This document shows, piece by piece, positions 17,801 to 26,993 of a DNA stretch of 64,000 bases. The notes under the pieces were generated by a model that saw only the letters and a program-made list of their open reading frames with translations, did no database searches and was not told where the DNA came from. Position 1 is the stretch's first letter. Each line of letters opens with the position of its first letter. A program made the translations under genes and the position numbers. The stretch is from Sphingobium vermicomposti (lineage in GTDB: Bacteria; Pseudomonadota; Alphaproteobacteria; Sphingomonadales; Sphingomonadaceae): the NCBI RefSeq assembly GCF_011762025.1, contig NZ_JAASQR010000001.1:248001-312000 (forward strand). Direction: 5' to 3'.

Positions 17801-18201
17801 CCGATATGAACGGCGCCACGCGCCCTATCGGCCCCGGCGACATCATCGTCGTCGCCCCCTATAATGCACAGGTCAACGCGCTGCGGGCAGGGCTGCCGAG
17901 CAGCATTCGCGTCGGCACGGTCGACAAGTTCCAGGGCCAGGAAGCCCCTATATGCCTGGTCTCCATGACGGCTTCCTCGGCCGACGAGACCGCCCGCGGC
18001 ATGGAGTTTCTCTTCTCGCTCAACCGCATCAATGTCGCGGTTTCACGGGCCAAAGCGCTCGCCCTCGTGTTTGGCAACGATAGGCTGCGCGAGGCAAACT
18101 GCAGCAACATCGAGCAGATGAGACTCGTCAACACGCTCTGCGCCCTTCCGCCGGTTTACCGTTCGTGCCATGCTGTACAGGGCAGGGGGGTAATAGATTG
18201 A
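14884..18201 (+). CDS. TM0106-type RecB-like nuclease fused to SF1 helicase
   Basis: This large protein (about 1105 residues) has three parts. Residues 1-240 are a Cas4/RecB-like nuclease with an early Cys (FVGCAHATALD) and the cluster CADCSLCRWADHC near residues 208-220, which would bind a 4Fe-4S centre. Residues about 305-480 are an RNase H-fold exonuclease (FYDIEGDPHYEEG, YNRIDCQST). Residues about 700-1090 are an SF1 helicase: Walker A QGPPGTGKT near 717, LFVDEAGQVG, VGDPRQLPQV, DKFQGQEAP and NVAVSRAK. The GTG at 14884 is preferred over the ATG at 14812 because AAGGGGG stands about five bases upstream. Its stop overlaps the next start. It probably unwinds and degrades or processes DNA. 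Confidence 0.85.
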   Translation: MRTIGNTILFSATDLMRFVGCAHATALDLAYMRGEPLTPREDTEDAALLQKQGDAHEAAHLATLKDASNGVVEIARGDLAQNADETRAALAQGSQIIFQGAFLAERWGGWSDFLERVERPSLLGPFSYEVTDTKLKRKAHPKHVLQLVLYSDLLAEIQGVMPVHAHVQLGDGTRATLRLADYAHYARGARAKLEAFVASPGPTRPIPCADCSLCRWADHCDAILTSQDSLFQVANITRGQVKKLEASGIETMAGLARLDGPVRGVASATAEKLVGQARLQHARKTGEPAFELRPAQPGKGFDLLPRPQAGDLFYDIEGDPHYEEGLEYLHGVWADGGFHAFWAHDHAAEAQALERLLAFFRDRLTAYPEARIYHYAPYEITALRRLTTRYGIGEAFLDRLMRERRFVDLYAVVRGALIASEPSYSIKALEAFYGLKREGEVKTAGGSVVAYENWRETGDQQILDEIENYNRIDCQSTELLRDWLVGIRPDGPWPVLAQDAAEQEVVEDEETTALRGRLAASSLAPARQELLFNLGLFHKREAKPAQWTVFDSAARDEEELVDDLDALAGLEAISGIEPIKRSVMRTYRFPPQETKLREGGKATVPGIDGPPSTVAIEALDRDACTITLKVGVARAELLTDRLTLHPDWPLDTKVLAAAVRDVIEDQCGPRRYRAVDDLLSGAAPRLNGIAGDILGGGEPVAGAIAAAQAMDQTLLPIQGPPGTGKTHVTARVILALVRAGHRVAVASNSHEAIRNVLLGCLRASEEEGSTFTVSFAHKVSGGDDGYASDCPVHRAAANDDLILARANVVGGTAFFFARDENVQGFDWLFVDEAGQVGLANMVAMGRAARNIVLVGDPRQLPQVIQGAHPAPANLSCLEWMLGEHATVPPDRGIFLAQTRRMHPAVCDFISDQVYEGRLASHSDTERQSVTGTAWPTAGAYWVSVAHDGNAQIAAEEVAAIGAAIENLLQGSWTDMNGATRPIGPGDIIVVAPYNAQVNALRAGLPSSIRVGTVDKFQGQEAPICLVSMTASSADETARGMEFLFSLNRINVAVSRAKALALVFGNDRLREANCSNIEQMRLVNTLCALPPVYRSCHAVQGRGVID

Positions 18202-19451
18202 CCGAGTTCACTTTTCTACATGCCGCCGACCTTCACCTCGACAGCCCGTTACTTGGGCTAGCGGGTAAATCTGCAGAATATGCCGCACGCGTCGAGGCGG
18301 CGTCTCGCGAAGCTTTCGATAATCTGGTTGCCCTCGCGATCGAGGAAGGCTGCCGGTTCATGCTGCTGGCCGGTGACATTTTCGATGGCGATCTACGCAA
18401 TTTCCAGACCGGGCTCTACTTCATGGAGGGCATGCGCCGATTGGACGATGCGGGGATCTCTGTTTTCATGGTGCTGGGGAACCATGATTCCGCCAACCGC
18501 TTCGCTGACAAGCTCGCCCTGTCGGGCAATGTCTATGTCTTTCCCAAGGCCCGCGCCGCAACGCACGTCCTCGACGATGTGAGGGTCGCGATTCACGGTC
18601 GCAGCTTTCCGCGCCCGGATGTTTCGGAAGATCTGGCACACGAGTACCCGGCAGCGACCCGGGCGCTGTTCAATATCGGTGTTCTCCACACGGCATGTGC
18701 GGGCAGTGAAGGACATCATGCCCGTTATGCCCCCTGTACACCCGAACAGCTCACCAATCATGGGTATGACTATTGGGCGCTGGGCCACGTCCACGCCCAC
18801 GCCGTGCTCGGCGAGCACCCGTACATCGTTTATCCCGGCAATCTTCAGGGGCGACATCCGCGTGAGACAGGCCCCAAGGGGGCCGTCCTAGTCAAAGTCA
18901 ATGACGGCAGGGTTACCAGTCTCGAGCATCGCGCGCTGGATGTGGTGCGCTGGGCATCGATCACAGTTGATGTGTCGGGAACGAGCGAATACCCGGAATT
19001 GCTGGATTTCATTCGCGGCCATATCGCCCAAGGCGCTGAGCAGGCCGATGGACGACCCATTGCCCTGCGCTTGACGGTGACTGGAACGACACCGCTTCAT
19101 TCCAGATTGATTCTTGAGCGTGCCTCCTTCCGGGAAGACGTGGAAACATTGCTGGCAACGCTTTCGGATGATGTGTGGCTGGAAAAGCTGAAGCTGGAAA
19201 CTGAACATCCGGCAGTTCCTGACACAGTCGACCCTACGGTTGCTGGAAAGCTGGATCAGGAGGTGACCCGCCTCAGCCAGGACAGCGCGATTGCACAAGT
19301 GCTAGAAGCGCGACTTGCCGAGATCCGGACGAAACTGCCCGCTGGCGCGCATGCCGATGCCTTCATCGAGCAGATGCGCGCCGAAATACCCGAACGCGCG
19401 GCAGCCCTTGCCCGCAGTCTAGTCAGCGAGGCTGGCTATGCGCCTGACTGA
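18198..19451 (+). CDS. SbcD/YhaO-like DNA exonuclease (calcineurin-type)
   Basis: This 417-residue metallophosphoesterase has all expected metal-binding motifs: DLHLDS at 11-16, GDIFDGD from residue 59, GNHDS at 94-98, a His near GVLHTA, and GHVHAH at 196-201. The family includes SbcD/Mre11 and the YhaO subfamily. The TTG at 18198 is chosen because GGGGGG at 18185-18190 is well spaced and the start overlaps the preceding stop. Its 3' end overlaps the next gene by 14 bases. With the following ATPase it should form an SbcCD/Mre11-Rad50-like complex that cuts DNA ends or hairpins. Confidence 0.88.
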   Translation: MTEFTFLHAADLHLDSPLLGLAGKSAEYAARVEAASREAFDNLVALAIEEGCRFMLLAGDIFDGDLRNFQTGLYFMEGMRRLDDAGISVFMVLGNHDSANRFADKLALSGNVYVFPKARAATHVLDDVRVAIHGRSFPRPDVSEDLAHEYPAATRALFNIGVLHTACAGSEGHHARYAPCTPEQLTNHGYDYWALGHVHAHAVLGEHPYIVYPGNLQGRHPRETGPKGAVLVKVNDGRVTSLEHRALDVVRWASITVDVSGTSEYPELLDFIRGHIAQGAEQADGRPIALRLTVTGTTPLHSRLILERASFREDVETLLATLSDDVWLEKLKLETEHPAVPDTVDPTVAGKLDQEVTRLSQDSAIAQVLEARLAEIRTKLPAGAHADAFIEQMRAEIPERAAALARSLVSEAGYAPD

Positions 19452-22400
19452 ACTTAGCCTCGAGAAATATGGCGGCTGCGCCAGGCGCGAGCTCACCATC
19501 CCGGACGCGGCAGGACTGACGGTCGTGTTTGGTGCCAATGAGGCTGGCAAAAGCACTTGCCTCGAGGCGATCAGCGACTTTCTGTTCTCGATCCCCAAGA
19601 ATACGCAGCGCGGCAGCTTGTTCGGATATGATGGCATGCGCCTCGGGGCGTCGATGCTGATGGCTGATGGCAGCACGCTGACGCTCAAACGCCGCAAGGG
19701 CAACGGCAAGACACTGGCTGACCTGTCTGGCACGGCACTCGATGACACTGTCCTTGCGCCGGTGCTGGGGGCCATCACACGAGAGCGGTTCGAAACGCTC
19801 TTCGGTCTGAACCACGAGACCTTGCGCAACGGCGGGGAACGATTGCTTCACGCAGATGGCGACATCGGGCGTCTGATCGTCGAAGCAGGCGGCGGCTTGC
19901 GCACGCTGGTATCTCGCCTCGAAGGCATTGACGCCGAAGCGGACAAGCTCTTCGATACGAGGCGGTCGGTGAACCGTGTCTTTTACCAGCAGCTGACGGC
20001 ATTCGAGGCAGCTGAAAAAACTGCACGCGGCGCGCAACTGACCCGGGAAATCTATGAGCAGACGCGCAAGGCATTGCTCGCAGCCGAGGAAAAGCTCGAG
20101 GCCCTACGCACCGAGAGGCGCAGCCTTGGTGCATCGACGTCCCGGCTGGAGCGCGTCCTCCGCGTCGCGCCACACTTGCGTCAGCTAGCCAACTTTACAC
20201 TGGATCTGGTCGGCTACGACGATGTCGCGTCCTTCCCGGATGATTTCGCGGCGAATATGCGGACTGCTCTGGACCAGCGCAACGGGGCTGAAAAACGGCT
20301 CGAGGACGCTACAGAGCGGCGGAACCGCCTGAAGGCACGGCTTGATGCGCTGGTGGTGAACCCGGGTCTCAAAGCCTCCGAACAGCGGGTGCGTGACCTG
20401 GCCGAACGCGCCATTCACGTCAGCAAGGCCCGGTCAGATCGTGCCAATCGGCAGCGCGAGATTGACGACGGCGAGACTCAGCTGGCGGCGCTGCGCCGGA
20501 TGCTTGGCCTGCCAGCCGATGCGGATCTTGCGCCACTGATCCCGGACCAGTCTGCCCTCAATCTTGTGCGCTCGCTTGCGGATGAGATGGTGGAGCGCCG
20601 TCCAAGTCTTGCCTCTGCCAGAACGCGCCTTGGCGAACTGGCGGCTTCACTTGCGGCGATTGACGATCGTTTGGAGGCGGCGCGCCTGGCAGGGCATGAT
20701 GCTCCTCCCGAGGCGTCGTCATCGGCCTTTGCCAGCCTTGCGGCGCAGAAGTCGGCGCACCAGGCACGTCAGCAGGCACTGGATACTGACAGCGCAACAT
20801 TGACCGGACGGCTCAAGGCGCTTGGCTTCGATACTGTCGATGCGCTTGCCACTCTGCCATGCCCCAGCATCGACGATATTCGCAGTGAGCAGGCCGCGCG
20901 CGAGACATTGACCTCGCAGATCGAGGATCAGGCCAAGCTGAAACGACAGGCCGAGCGCGAGATTTCAGCCGGTGAGGCTGATATTGGCGCGCTTCAGGCA
21001 TCCGGGACCATTGCGAGTGATGCGTCACTTGCCGAAGCGCGCACCCAGCGCGCCGATGCCTGGAGGCCGATAAAGACGGCCTATGTCGCGGGACAGCTAC
21101 CCGATGACGGCGCTGCTCGCCTTGCCGTTGCTGACGGTCTGGAAACGGCAATCATGTCTGCAGACGAACTTGCCGATCGCCGCGCCGCAGAGGCAGAACG
21201 GGCTGCATCGCTCGCACTCGCGTTGCGGCGCGTCGCAGAGGCAAGGGACGCGATCAAGGCGGCAGAAGCCGAGACGACTGCGCTTGTCGCGCAGTCGGAA
21301 GTGAAAATCGCGCAATGGGAGAACAGTTTTCCGCGAGTGTTGGCCCAACATCCTGAACTCGCATCGCTCCTCCAATTTGGCCAAGCCCGGCAGCTGGTGC
21401 TGGACGAATCCGAACGGCTGCGCGCTTCATCGAATGCACTGGCTTTGGAGGAGGCCCAGCTTGCGCCGGCCGTTGAGTTGCTCGAACGGATCGAACAAAG
21501 CCGCAAGCTCGATTCCAAACTGTCGTTCGCGGCCCGGGTCAGCGCGGTGCAAAATGCCATCTCCCGGCACGAACAAGCACATGCCGAATATACAAGGGAC
21601 ACGCGCGACCGCCTGGACATCGAACGGCAACACAAGCTGGTCGAGGCGGAAGTGCAACAATTGTCGGACGCACAGGGTGCCTGGGACGCGGCATGGCCTG
21701 CTGCAACAGGTGCGCTGGGGCTCAAACCCGACATTTCGCCGACAGATGCCAACAGTGCAGTGACCGAATGGGTCGGCGCACGCGGTGTGCTTTCGGCAAT
21801 AGGGCAGTCCCGCCAGCGGCTAAAGCGCATGGACGAAGACGAAGCGAGCCTTACGACGGATGTCCGCAGCCTCGCGGCCGTACTCACCATCGAGATTGGC
21901 GAAGACTGTGTGGTTGCAGCGCAGATGCTGCTGGCCCGGTTCAGCGACAACGCCACGACGCAGACCCAATATGATGGGGTACTGCCCGACTTTGAGGAGG
22001 CGAAGGTCGAAGCCGACCAGGCGCAAGAGGCCCTCGGCACCGCGCGGGAGGAGCTGGCTACACTCGCGGCTTCGGCAAAACTCGATGTCGGCGATGATGG
22101 GGCCCTTATGGACGCAGCATCACGGTGTGAAGCACGCATGCGTTTGTGCGATGAGATCGCTCTGGCGGAACGCACCGCAACGGACGTGGGCGACAAGCTT
22201 GATCTCACTGTATTGCGGGCGGAATGGGATGAACGCGACCTTGACGATGTGCGCGCGGAACTGAACGAGCAGAAATCGCGTGACGCCGAGATCGAGACAG
22301 AAATCGAGGCAGCCATTCTCGCCGAGAGGGCGGCAAAGGACGACCTTGTTGCCTATCTGAGCCAGAGCGAGGTCAATCACGCCGTTGCCGAACGCGAAGC

Positions 22401-22923
22401 GGCGGCCGCGCAAATGCAACTCGCCCTCGAACGCTATCTCGAGCTATCAGTTGCGCGCGAATTGGTGACGTCGGCAATGGCAACGATCCGCGCAGAACAG
22501 CAAGATCCGCTCATTGCGCGGGCAGGCGAACTGTTCACGGCAACGACACTCGGTGAATTCGCCGGAATCGAGACTGATATCGATGACAAAGGCCATCCGG
22601 TCGTGGTTGGACGGCGAGCCGATGGCGGTGTTGCTGCGGTCGCTACCATGAGCGACGGCACACGCGACCAGCTTTTCCTCGCCTTCCGGCTGGCTAGCCT
22701 TGAGAATTACGCCGGTGCGACGGAGCCGCTGCCCTTCATCGCGGACGATATTCTGGTGCATTTCGATGATGAGCGCAGCCGTTCCACGCTCGACCTGCTC
22801 GCCGAGTTTGGCAAGACCAACCAGGTCCTGCTTTTCACTCACCATCGCAGCGTCCGGACGCTTGCTGAACCATTGGCGCAACAAGGCCTTGCCAACATCA
22901 TCGATCTGGATCGTGCGGCATGA
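19438..22923 (+). CDS. SbcC/YhaN-like SMC-family ATPase
   Basis: This 1161-residue protein has a Rad50/SbcC-type split ATPase. Walker A, GANEAGKST, lies at residues 32-40. Long coiled-coil-forming regions rich in Glu, Ala and Arg fill the middle. A signature region (SDGTRDQLFLAFRLASLE, near 1071-1088) and Walker B (PFIADDILVHFDDER, near 1099) lie at the C-terminus. No clear CxxC zinc hook was seen in the centre, which fits the YhaN subfamily. It overlaps and surely partners the SbcD-like protein. Confidence 0.86.
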   Translation: MRLTELSLEKYGGCARRELTIPDAAGLTVVFGANEAGKSTCLEAISDFLFSIPKNTQRGSLFGYDGMRLGASMLMADGSTLTLKRRKGNGKTLADLSGTALDDTVLAPVLGAITRERFETLFGLNHETLRNGGERLLHADGDIGRLIVEAGGGLRTLVSRLEGIDAEADKLFDTRRSVNRVFYQQLTAFEAAEKTARGAQLTREIYEQTRKALLAAEEKLEALRTERRSLGASTSRLERVLRVAPHLRQLANFTLDLVGYDDVASFPDDFAANMRTALDQRNGAEKRLEDATERRNRLKARLDALVVNPGLKASEQRVRDLAERAIHVSKARSDRANRQREIDDGETQLAALRRMLGLPADADLAPLIPDQSALNLVRSLADEMVERRPSLASARTRLGELAASLAAIDDRLEAARLAGHDAPPEASSSAFASLAAQKSAHQARQQALDTDSATLTGRLKALGFDTVDALATLPCPSIDDIRSEQAARETLTSQIEDQAKLKRQAEREISAGEADIGALQASGTIASDASLAEARTQRADAWRPIKTAYVAGQLPDDGAARLAVADGLETAIMSADELADRRAAEAERAASLALALRRVAEARDAIKAAEAETTALVAQSEVKIAQWENSFPRVLAQHPELASLLQFGQARQLVLDESERLRASSNALALEEAQLAPAVELLERIEQSRKLDSKLSFAARVSAVQNAISRHEQAHAEYTRDTRDRLDIERQHKLVEAEVQQLSDAQGAWDAAWPAATGALGLKPDISPTDANSAVTEWVGARGVLSAIGQSRQRLKRMDEDEASLTTDVRSLAAVLTIEIGEDCVVAAQMLLARFSDNATTQTQYDGVLPDFEEAKVEADQAQEALGTAREELATLAASAKLDVGDDGALMDAASRCEARMRLCDEIALAERTATDVGDKLDLTVLRAEWDERDLDDVRAELNEQKSRDAEIETEIEAAILAERAAKDDLVAYLSQSEVNHAVAEREAAAAQMQLALERYLELSVARELVTSAMATIRAEQQDPLIARAGELFTATTLGEFAGIETDIDDKGHPVVVGRRADGGVAAVATMSDGTRDQLFLAFRLASLENYAGATEPLPFIADDILVHFDDERSRSTLDLLAEFGKTNQVLLFTHHRSVRTLAEPLAQQGLANIIDLDRAA

Positions 22924-23016
22924 GGTCTGTGCGAACGGAGGCATGGGTGGTTGCGCATTTCGCCAAACCATTGGTCGCATTACGGCCCTCTTCAGTCTTT
23001 GCGAATCTGGTGACCT

Positions 23017-26000
23017 TTGCAGATAATCGATAACATCAATGTCCTCCTCGGGGATGAGCTGAAGAAGGACCTCAAGCGAGGGCAACGCCTTCGAATTGCT
23101 GCGTCCAGCTTTTCAATCTTCGCGTTCGAGGCTCTCCGCAAGGAGTTGCAGCTGATCGACGAACTGCAATTCCTGTTTACCGAGCAGACGTTCACTGCCG
23201 AACGCGCAACCGATGGAAAAGCCCGGGAGCGTCGCGAATTTTTTATACCGAAAGCCAAGCGCGTCGCCGGGCTGACAGGGTCTGAGTTTGAAATCCAGTT
23301 GCGCAATCAACTGACGCAGCGCGCTGTCGCACGTGAGTGTGCAGAGTGGATCCGCAAAAAGGCTCGTTTCAAGTCGAATGCATCGACCTCGCCTATGCAG
23401 CAATTCCTTTCGGCAGACGGCTCGGCAGGCGCGGTTGCCTATATGCCTCTATCGGGCTTCACGGCTGTCGACCTTGGCTTCGCTCGCGGGAATGCCGTTT
23501 CGAACTTCGTGAATCGGTTCGATGAGGCGTCTCACACGCAGAGCTACATTCAGCTGTTCGACACAATCTGGTCGGACCCGACCCGCGTCGAAGATGTAAC
23601 CGATGCGATCTGCGATCACATTGCCTCGGTATACCAGGAGAACTCCCCCGAACGCGTCTACTTCATCATGCTCTACAATATCTTCCATGCGTTTCTGGAA
23701 GACATTGACGAGGACGTCCTGCCGAACGACCGCACCGGCTATCAGGAGAGCCTGGTCTGGCAAAAGCTGTTCAACTACCAGCGCGACGCGGCCACCGGCA
23801 TCATCAACAAGCTGGAAACCTATAATGGCTGCATTCTCGCAGACAGCGTAGGCCTTGGTAAAACCTTCACCGCGCTGGCGGTGATCAAATATTACGAGCT
23901 GCGCAATCGCTCGGTTCTCGTGCTTTGCCCGAAGAAGCTGACGGACAACTGGCTCAACTACAACACTAACCTCAAAACTAACCCCTTTGCGCGGGACCGA
24001 TTCAACTATGACGTCCTGTGCCATACCGACTTGTCGCGGATATCGGGCACCTCCAACGGGATCCCGCTCAACCGGGTAAATTGGGGCAATTACGACCTTG
24101 TCGTCATCGATGAATCCCACAATTTCAGGAACAACGACGCCTTCAAGGAGAAGGAAACCCGCTACCAGAAGCTGATGAACCAGGTCATCCGGGCCGGGGT
24201 CAAAACCAAAGTTCTCATGCTGTCGGCGACACCGGTCAACAACCGCTTCAATGACCTGCGCAACCAGTTGGCCCTCGCCTACGAAGGCCAATCCGACATG
24301 CTTTCCGAGAAGCTGAACACCACATCCAGCGTCGAGGAAATTTTCCGCAGAGCGCAAGCCGCGTTCAACCGCTGGTCAAAATTGCCTCCGGAACAACGGA
24401 CTGCCGAAACAATCCTGACCGAGCTCGATTTCGACTTCTTCGAATTGCTCGACAGCGTCACGATCGCCCGGTCGCGCAAGCACATCACAACCTTCTACGA
24501 CATGACGGACATCGGGCACTTCCCAGAGCGCCGCAAGCCGCTGTCATTTCGTCCGCCGCTGACAGAGCTGTCTGGCACGATGGATCTCAACACCATCGTT
24601 GCGCAGCTGACATTGCTGAAACTATCTGTTTACGCCCCGACCAGCTACATTCTGCCAAGCCGTCTCGCCAAATATGAGGATCTCTACGACACTGACGTGT
24701 CGAGCGGCGGCGGCAAGCTGCGGCAGGCCGACCGTGACAAGAGTTTGCAGGCGTTGATGACCGTCAACCTCCTCAAACGCCTTGAAAGCTCCATCCACGC
24801 GTTCCGTCTCACGCTTGGTTCGCTGGCTCAAAACATCCGCAAGACATTGGACGTGGTCGACAGCTACCGCTCGGGCGCAGGCACTGGCGCCGTCGTTGAT
24901 TATGCCGACAATATTGACGCGCTAGAGGCGGAAGATGACGAACTCGAAGGGCTCGGAGCTTTCCGCGTCGGCGGCAAGATCCGGATCGACCTGAGTGATA
25001 TGGACGTTCCCGGCTTTGCCCACGATCTGCAAGCAGACCTTGCTCTGATCGAGGCGTTGCAGGCAGATATGGCGCGGATCACGCCCGAGCATGATGCCAA
25101 GCTCCAGCATTTGAAGGCGCTCATTGCGCAAAAGCTGGCGGAACCGATCAACCCCGGAAACCGCAAGTTGATCATCTTCACGGCATTCGCTGATACCGCC
25201 TATTATCTCTACGATCAGATTGCGGCTGAGGCTTTGTCCCAGCAGAACATCCATACTGGCCGTGTCACGGGATCGGATGCTCCTAAATCGACACTGGGTA
25301 AGGGCCATGATTTCCAGACCCTTCTCACGCTGTTCTCGCCACGATCCAAGGAGAAGGCCGCGATCATGCCCGATGAGCCGGGCGAGATTGATATCCTGAT
25401 CGCCACAGACTGCATCTCGGAAGGCCAAAACCTTCAGGACTGCGATTTTCTGGTGAACTACGACATTCACTGGAACCCGGTGCGGATCATCCAGCGATTT
25501 GGACGGATCGACCGCATCGGCTCGCCCAACGCGCAGATACAGCTCGCAAACTACTGGCCTGACATCACCCTCGATGACTATATCAAGCTCAAAGAGCGCG
25601 TCGAAAACCGCATGATCATTGCCGATGTTACCGCAACCGGTGACGACAATGTGCTGACGGCCAAGGCCAGCGACACGGCCTATCGACGCGAACAGCTGCG
25701 GCGCCTGCAGGATGAGGTCATCGAGCTGGAGGATGTGCGTACCGGCATCTCCATCACCGACCTTGGCCTCAACGATTTCCGTATGGATCTGCTCAACTAT
25801 GTGAAGGAACATGGCGATCTGGCAGCAGCACCCAAAGGGCTGCATGCTGTCGTACCCGCCGATCCCGGCAAGGGGCTCGAGCCCGGCATTATCTTTGCAC
25901 TGAAGGCCGTCGGCGGAGATGCTTCGGCCAACCGGCAGAACCGTCTGCATCCATACTATCTCATTTACATGGCTGACGATGGCAGCGTCGTTGCCGATCA

Positions 26001-26304
26001 GACCCAGGTGAAACGCCTCCTGGATCTAGTGCGGACGGCTGCCAAGGGGGTTACGGCTCCGGTCGCGCCCGCTTTCCGGCCCTTCAATGCCCGCACGCTC
26101 GATGGCCAGAATATGTCCGGGCCTTCGCAACTGCTCAATGGGGCCATCGGCGCCATGATCGATGCCAAGGAAGAGCGTGACCTCGACAGCTTGTTTTCCA
26201 CCGGCACCACAACTGCGCTGTCGCATACCATTCGCGGTCTGGAGGATTTCGAGCTGATTGCCTTCGTTGTGGTGGAGTCAGCACAGGCAGGAGCTGCGGC
26301 GTGA
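23017..26304 (+). CDS. PLD-like/SNF2 helicase of an extended type III R-M locus
   Basis: This 1095-residue protein starts with a phospholipase D-like fold region (RLRIAASSFSIFAFEALRKEL, about residues 25-130) and continues with an SF2/SNF2-type helicase: Walker A ADSVGLGKTFTAL near 275, VVIDESHNFRNND near 364, LMLSATPVNNR, ATDCISEGQNLQDC and QRFGRIDRIGS near 826. The TTG start is the only start directly after an in-frame stop, with no convincing ribosome site. It overlaps the DUF4391 gene by 4 bases. Such helicases occur next to DUF4391, Mod and Res genes. The role, perhaps translocation on or remodelling of invading DNA, is inferred. Confidence 0.8.
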   Translation: MQIIDNINVLLGDELKKDLKRGQRLRIAASSFSIFAFEALRKELQLIDELQFLFTEQTFTAERATDGKARERREFFIPKAKRVAGLTGSEFEIQLRNQLTQRAVARECAEWIRKKARFKSNASTSPMQQFLSADGSAGAVAYMPLSGFTAVDLGFARGNAVSNFVNRFDEASHTQSYIQLFDTIWSDPTRVEDVTDAICDHIASVYQENSPERVYFIMLYNIFHAFLEDIDEDVLPNDRTGYQESLVWQKLFNYQRDAATGIINKLETYNGCILADSVGLGKTFTALAVIKYYELRNRSVLVLCPKKLTDNWLNYNTNLKTNPFARDRFNYDVLCHTDLSRISGTSNGIPLNRVNWGNYDLVVIDESHNFRNNDAFKEKETRYQKLMNQVIRAGVKTKVLMLSATPVNNRFNDLRNQLALAYEGQSDMLSEKLNTTSSVEEIFRRAQAAFNRWSKLPPEQRTAETILTELDFDFFELLDSVTIARSRKHITTFYDMTDIGHFPERRKPLSFRPPLTELSGTMDLNTIVAQLTLLKLSVYAPTSYILPSRLAKYEDLYDTDVSSGGGKLRQADRDKSLQALMTVNLLKRLESSIHAFRLTLGSLAQNIRKTLDVVDSYRSGAGTGAVVDYADNIDALEAEDDELEGLGAFRVGGKIRIDLSDMDVPGFAHDLQADLALIEALQADMARITPEHDAKLQHLKALIAQKLAEPINPGNRKLIIFTAFADTAYYLYDQIAAEALSQQNIHTGRVTGSDAPKSTLGKGHDFQTLLTLFSPRSKEKAAIMPDEPGEIDILIATDCISEGQNLQDCDFLVNYDIHWNPVRIIQRFGRIDRIGSPNAQIQLANYWPDITLDDYIKLKERVENRMIIADVTATGDDNVLTAKASDTAYRREQLRRLQDEVIELEDVRTGISITDLGLNDFRMDLLNYVKEHGDLAAAPKGLHAVVPADPGKGLEPGIIFALKAVGGDASANRQNRLHPYYLIYMADDGSVVADQTQVKRLLDLVRTAAKGVTAPVAPAFRPFNARTLDGQNMSGPSQLLNGAIGAMIDAKEERDLDSLFSTGTTTALSHTIRGLEDFELIAFVVVESAQAGAAA

Positions 26305-26966
26305 CGCTTTATGCGTGGCCGGCGCGAACCGTGTTCGGCCGCGCAATCCCGAAGAGCCGTATATACAGCGCCGCGCAGCTTTCCCGCGCCATGCAGGCCA
26401 AATTCGTTGATCAGGTCGAACGCATGGAGTGGACCCATGTGCTGCGCGCCGACCGCCTGAACCTGCAAACCTCGGCGGAGATCGAGGAAATAGCCGTCAT
26501 CGCAATCGACCTGCATACGCCGGACGTTGAACCAGCGGTGCTGCAGGCCATCGAAAAGGCGATCCCCCGGCCACTCATCTTGGAGCTTCGCCATGGCGGG
26601 CGGGCTCGCCTGGCTATGGCGTGGAAGCGCCCCAGCCAGGCGAAGGCTGGCAAATGGGTGACCGCACCTCACGCTTTCACGGCATGGCAAGCGGGCGACA
26701 CACCGCGTGAGGCGCTGCCTACCGCGCTGGATATGGCTACGCTTTATGCCCGGTTGCTCGAACCCATGTTGCCGCCAAGGCAGAGCCCCGACGAGCCTAT
26801 TGCGGCCCGCGTCGCCCGGTCTGAGGAGGCGGCCCAGCTGGAGCGCGAGATCGCGCGAATGGAGGCTGGCGTAAGGCGGGAGAAACAGTTTAACAGGAAG
26901 GTCGAGCTCAATGCCGAATTGCGCACCGCCAAGTCGCGCTACACGGCTCTCACGAGCAAGGCCTGA
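26301..26966 (+). CDS. DUF4391 protein
   Basis: This 221-residue protein begins at a GTG overlapping the helicase stop (GTGA). The C-terminal phrase REKQFNRKVELNAELR and the N-terminal FGRAIPKSRIY are hallmarks of DUF4391. A helical coiled segment occupies residues 165-215. The molecular function of the family is unknown. Its consistent place between the helicase and the type III methylase suggests it joins the complex or links the helicase to Mod. Confidence 0.8.
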   Translation: MTLYAWPARTVFGRAIPKSRIYSAAQLSRAMQAKFVDQVERMEWTHVLRADRLNLQTSAEIEEIAVIAIDLHTPDVEPAVLQAIEKAIPRPLILELRHGGRARLAMAWKRPSQAKAGKWVTAPHAFTAWQAGDTPREALPTALDMATLYARLLEPMLPPRQSPDEPIAARVARSEEAAQLEREIARMEAGVRREKQFNRKVELNAELRTAKSRYTALTSKA

Positions 26967-26993
26967 ACAGATAGAAGTGTGAATAGATTACGC

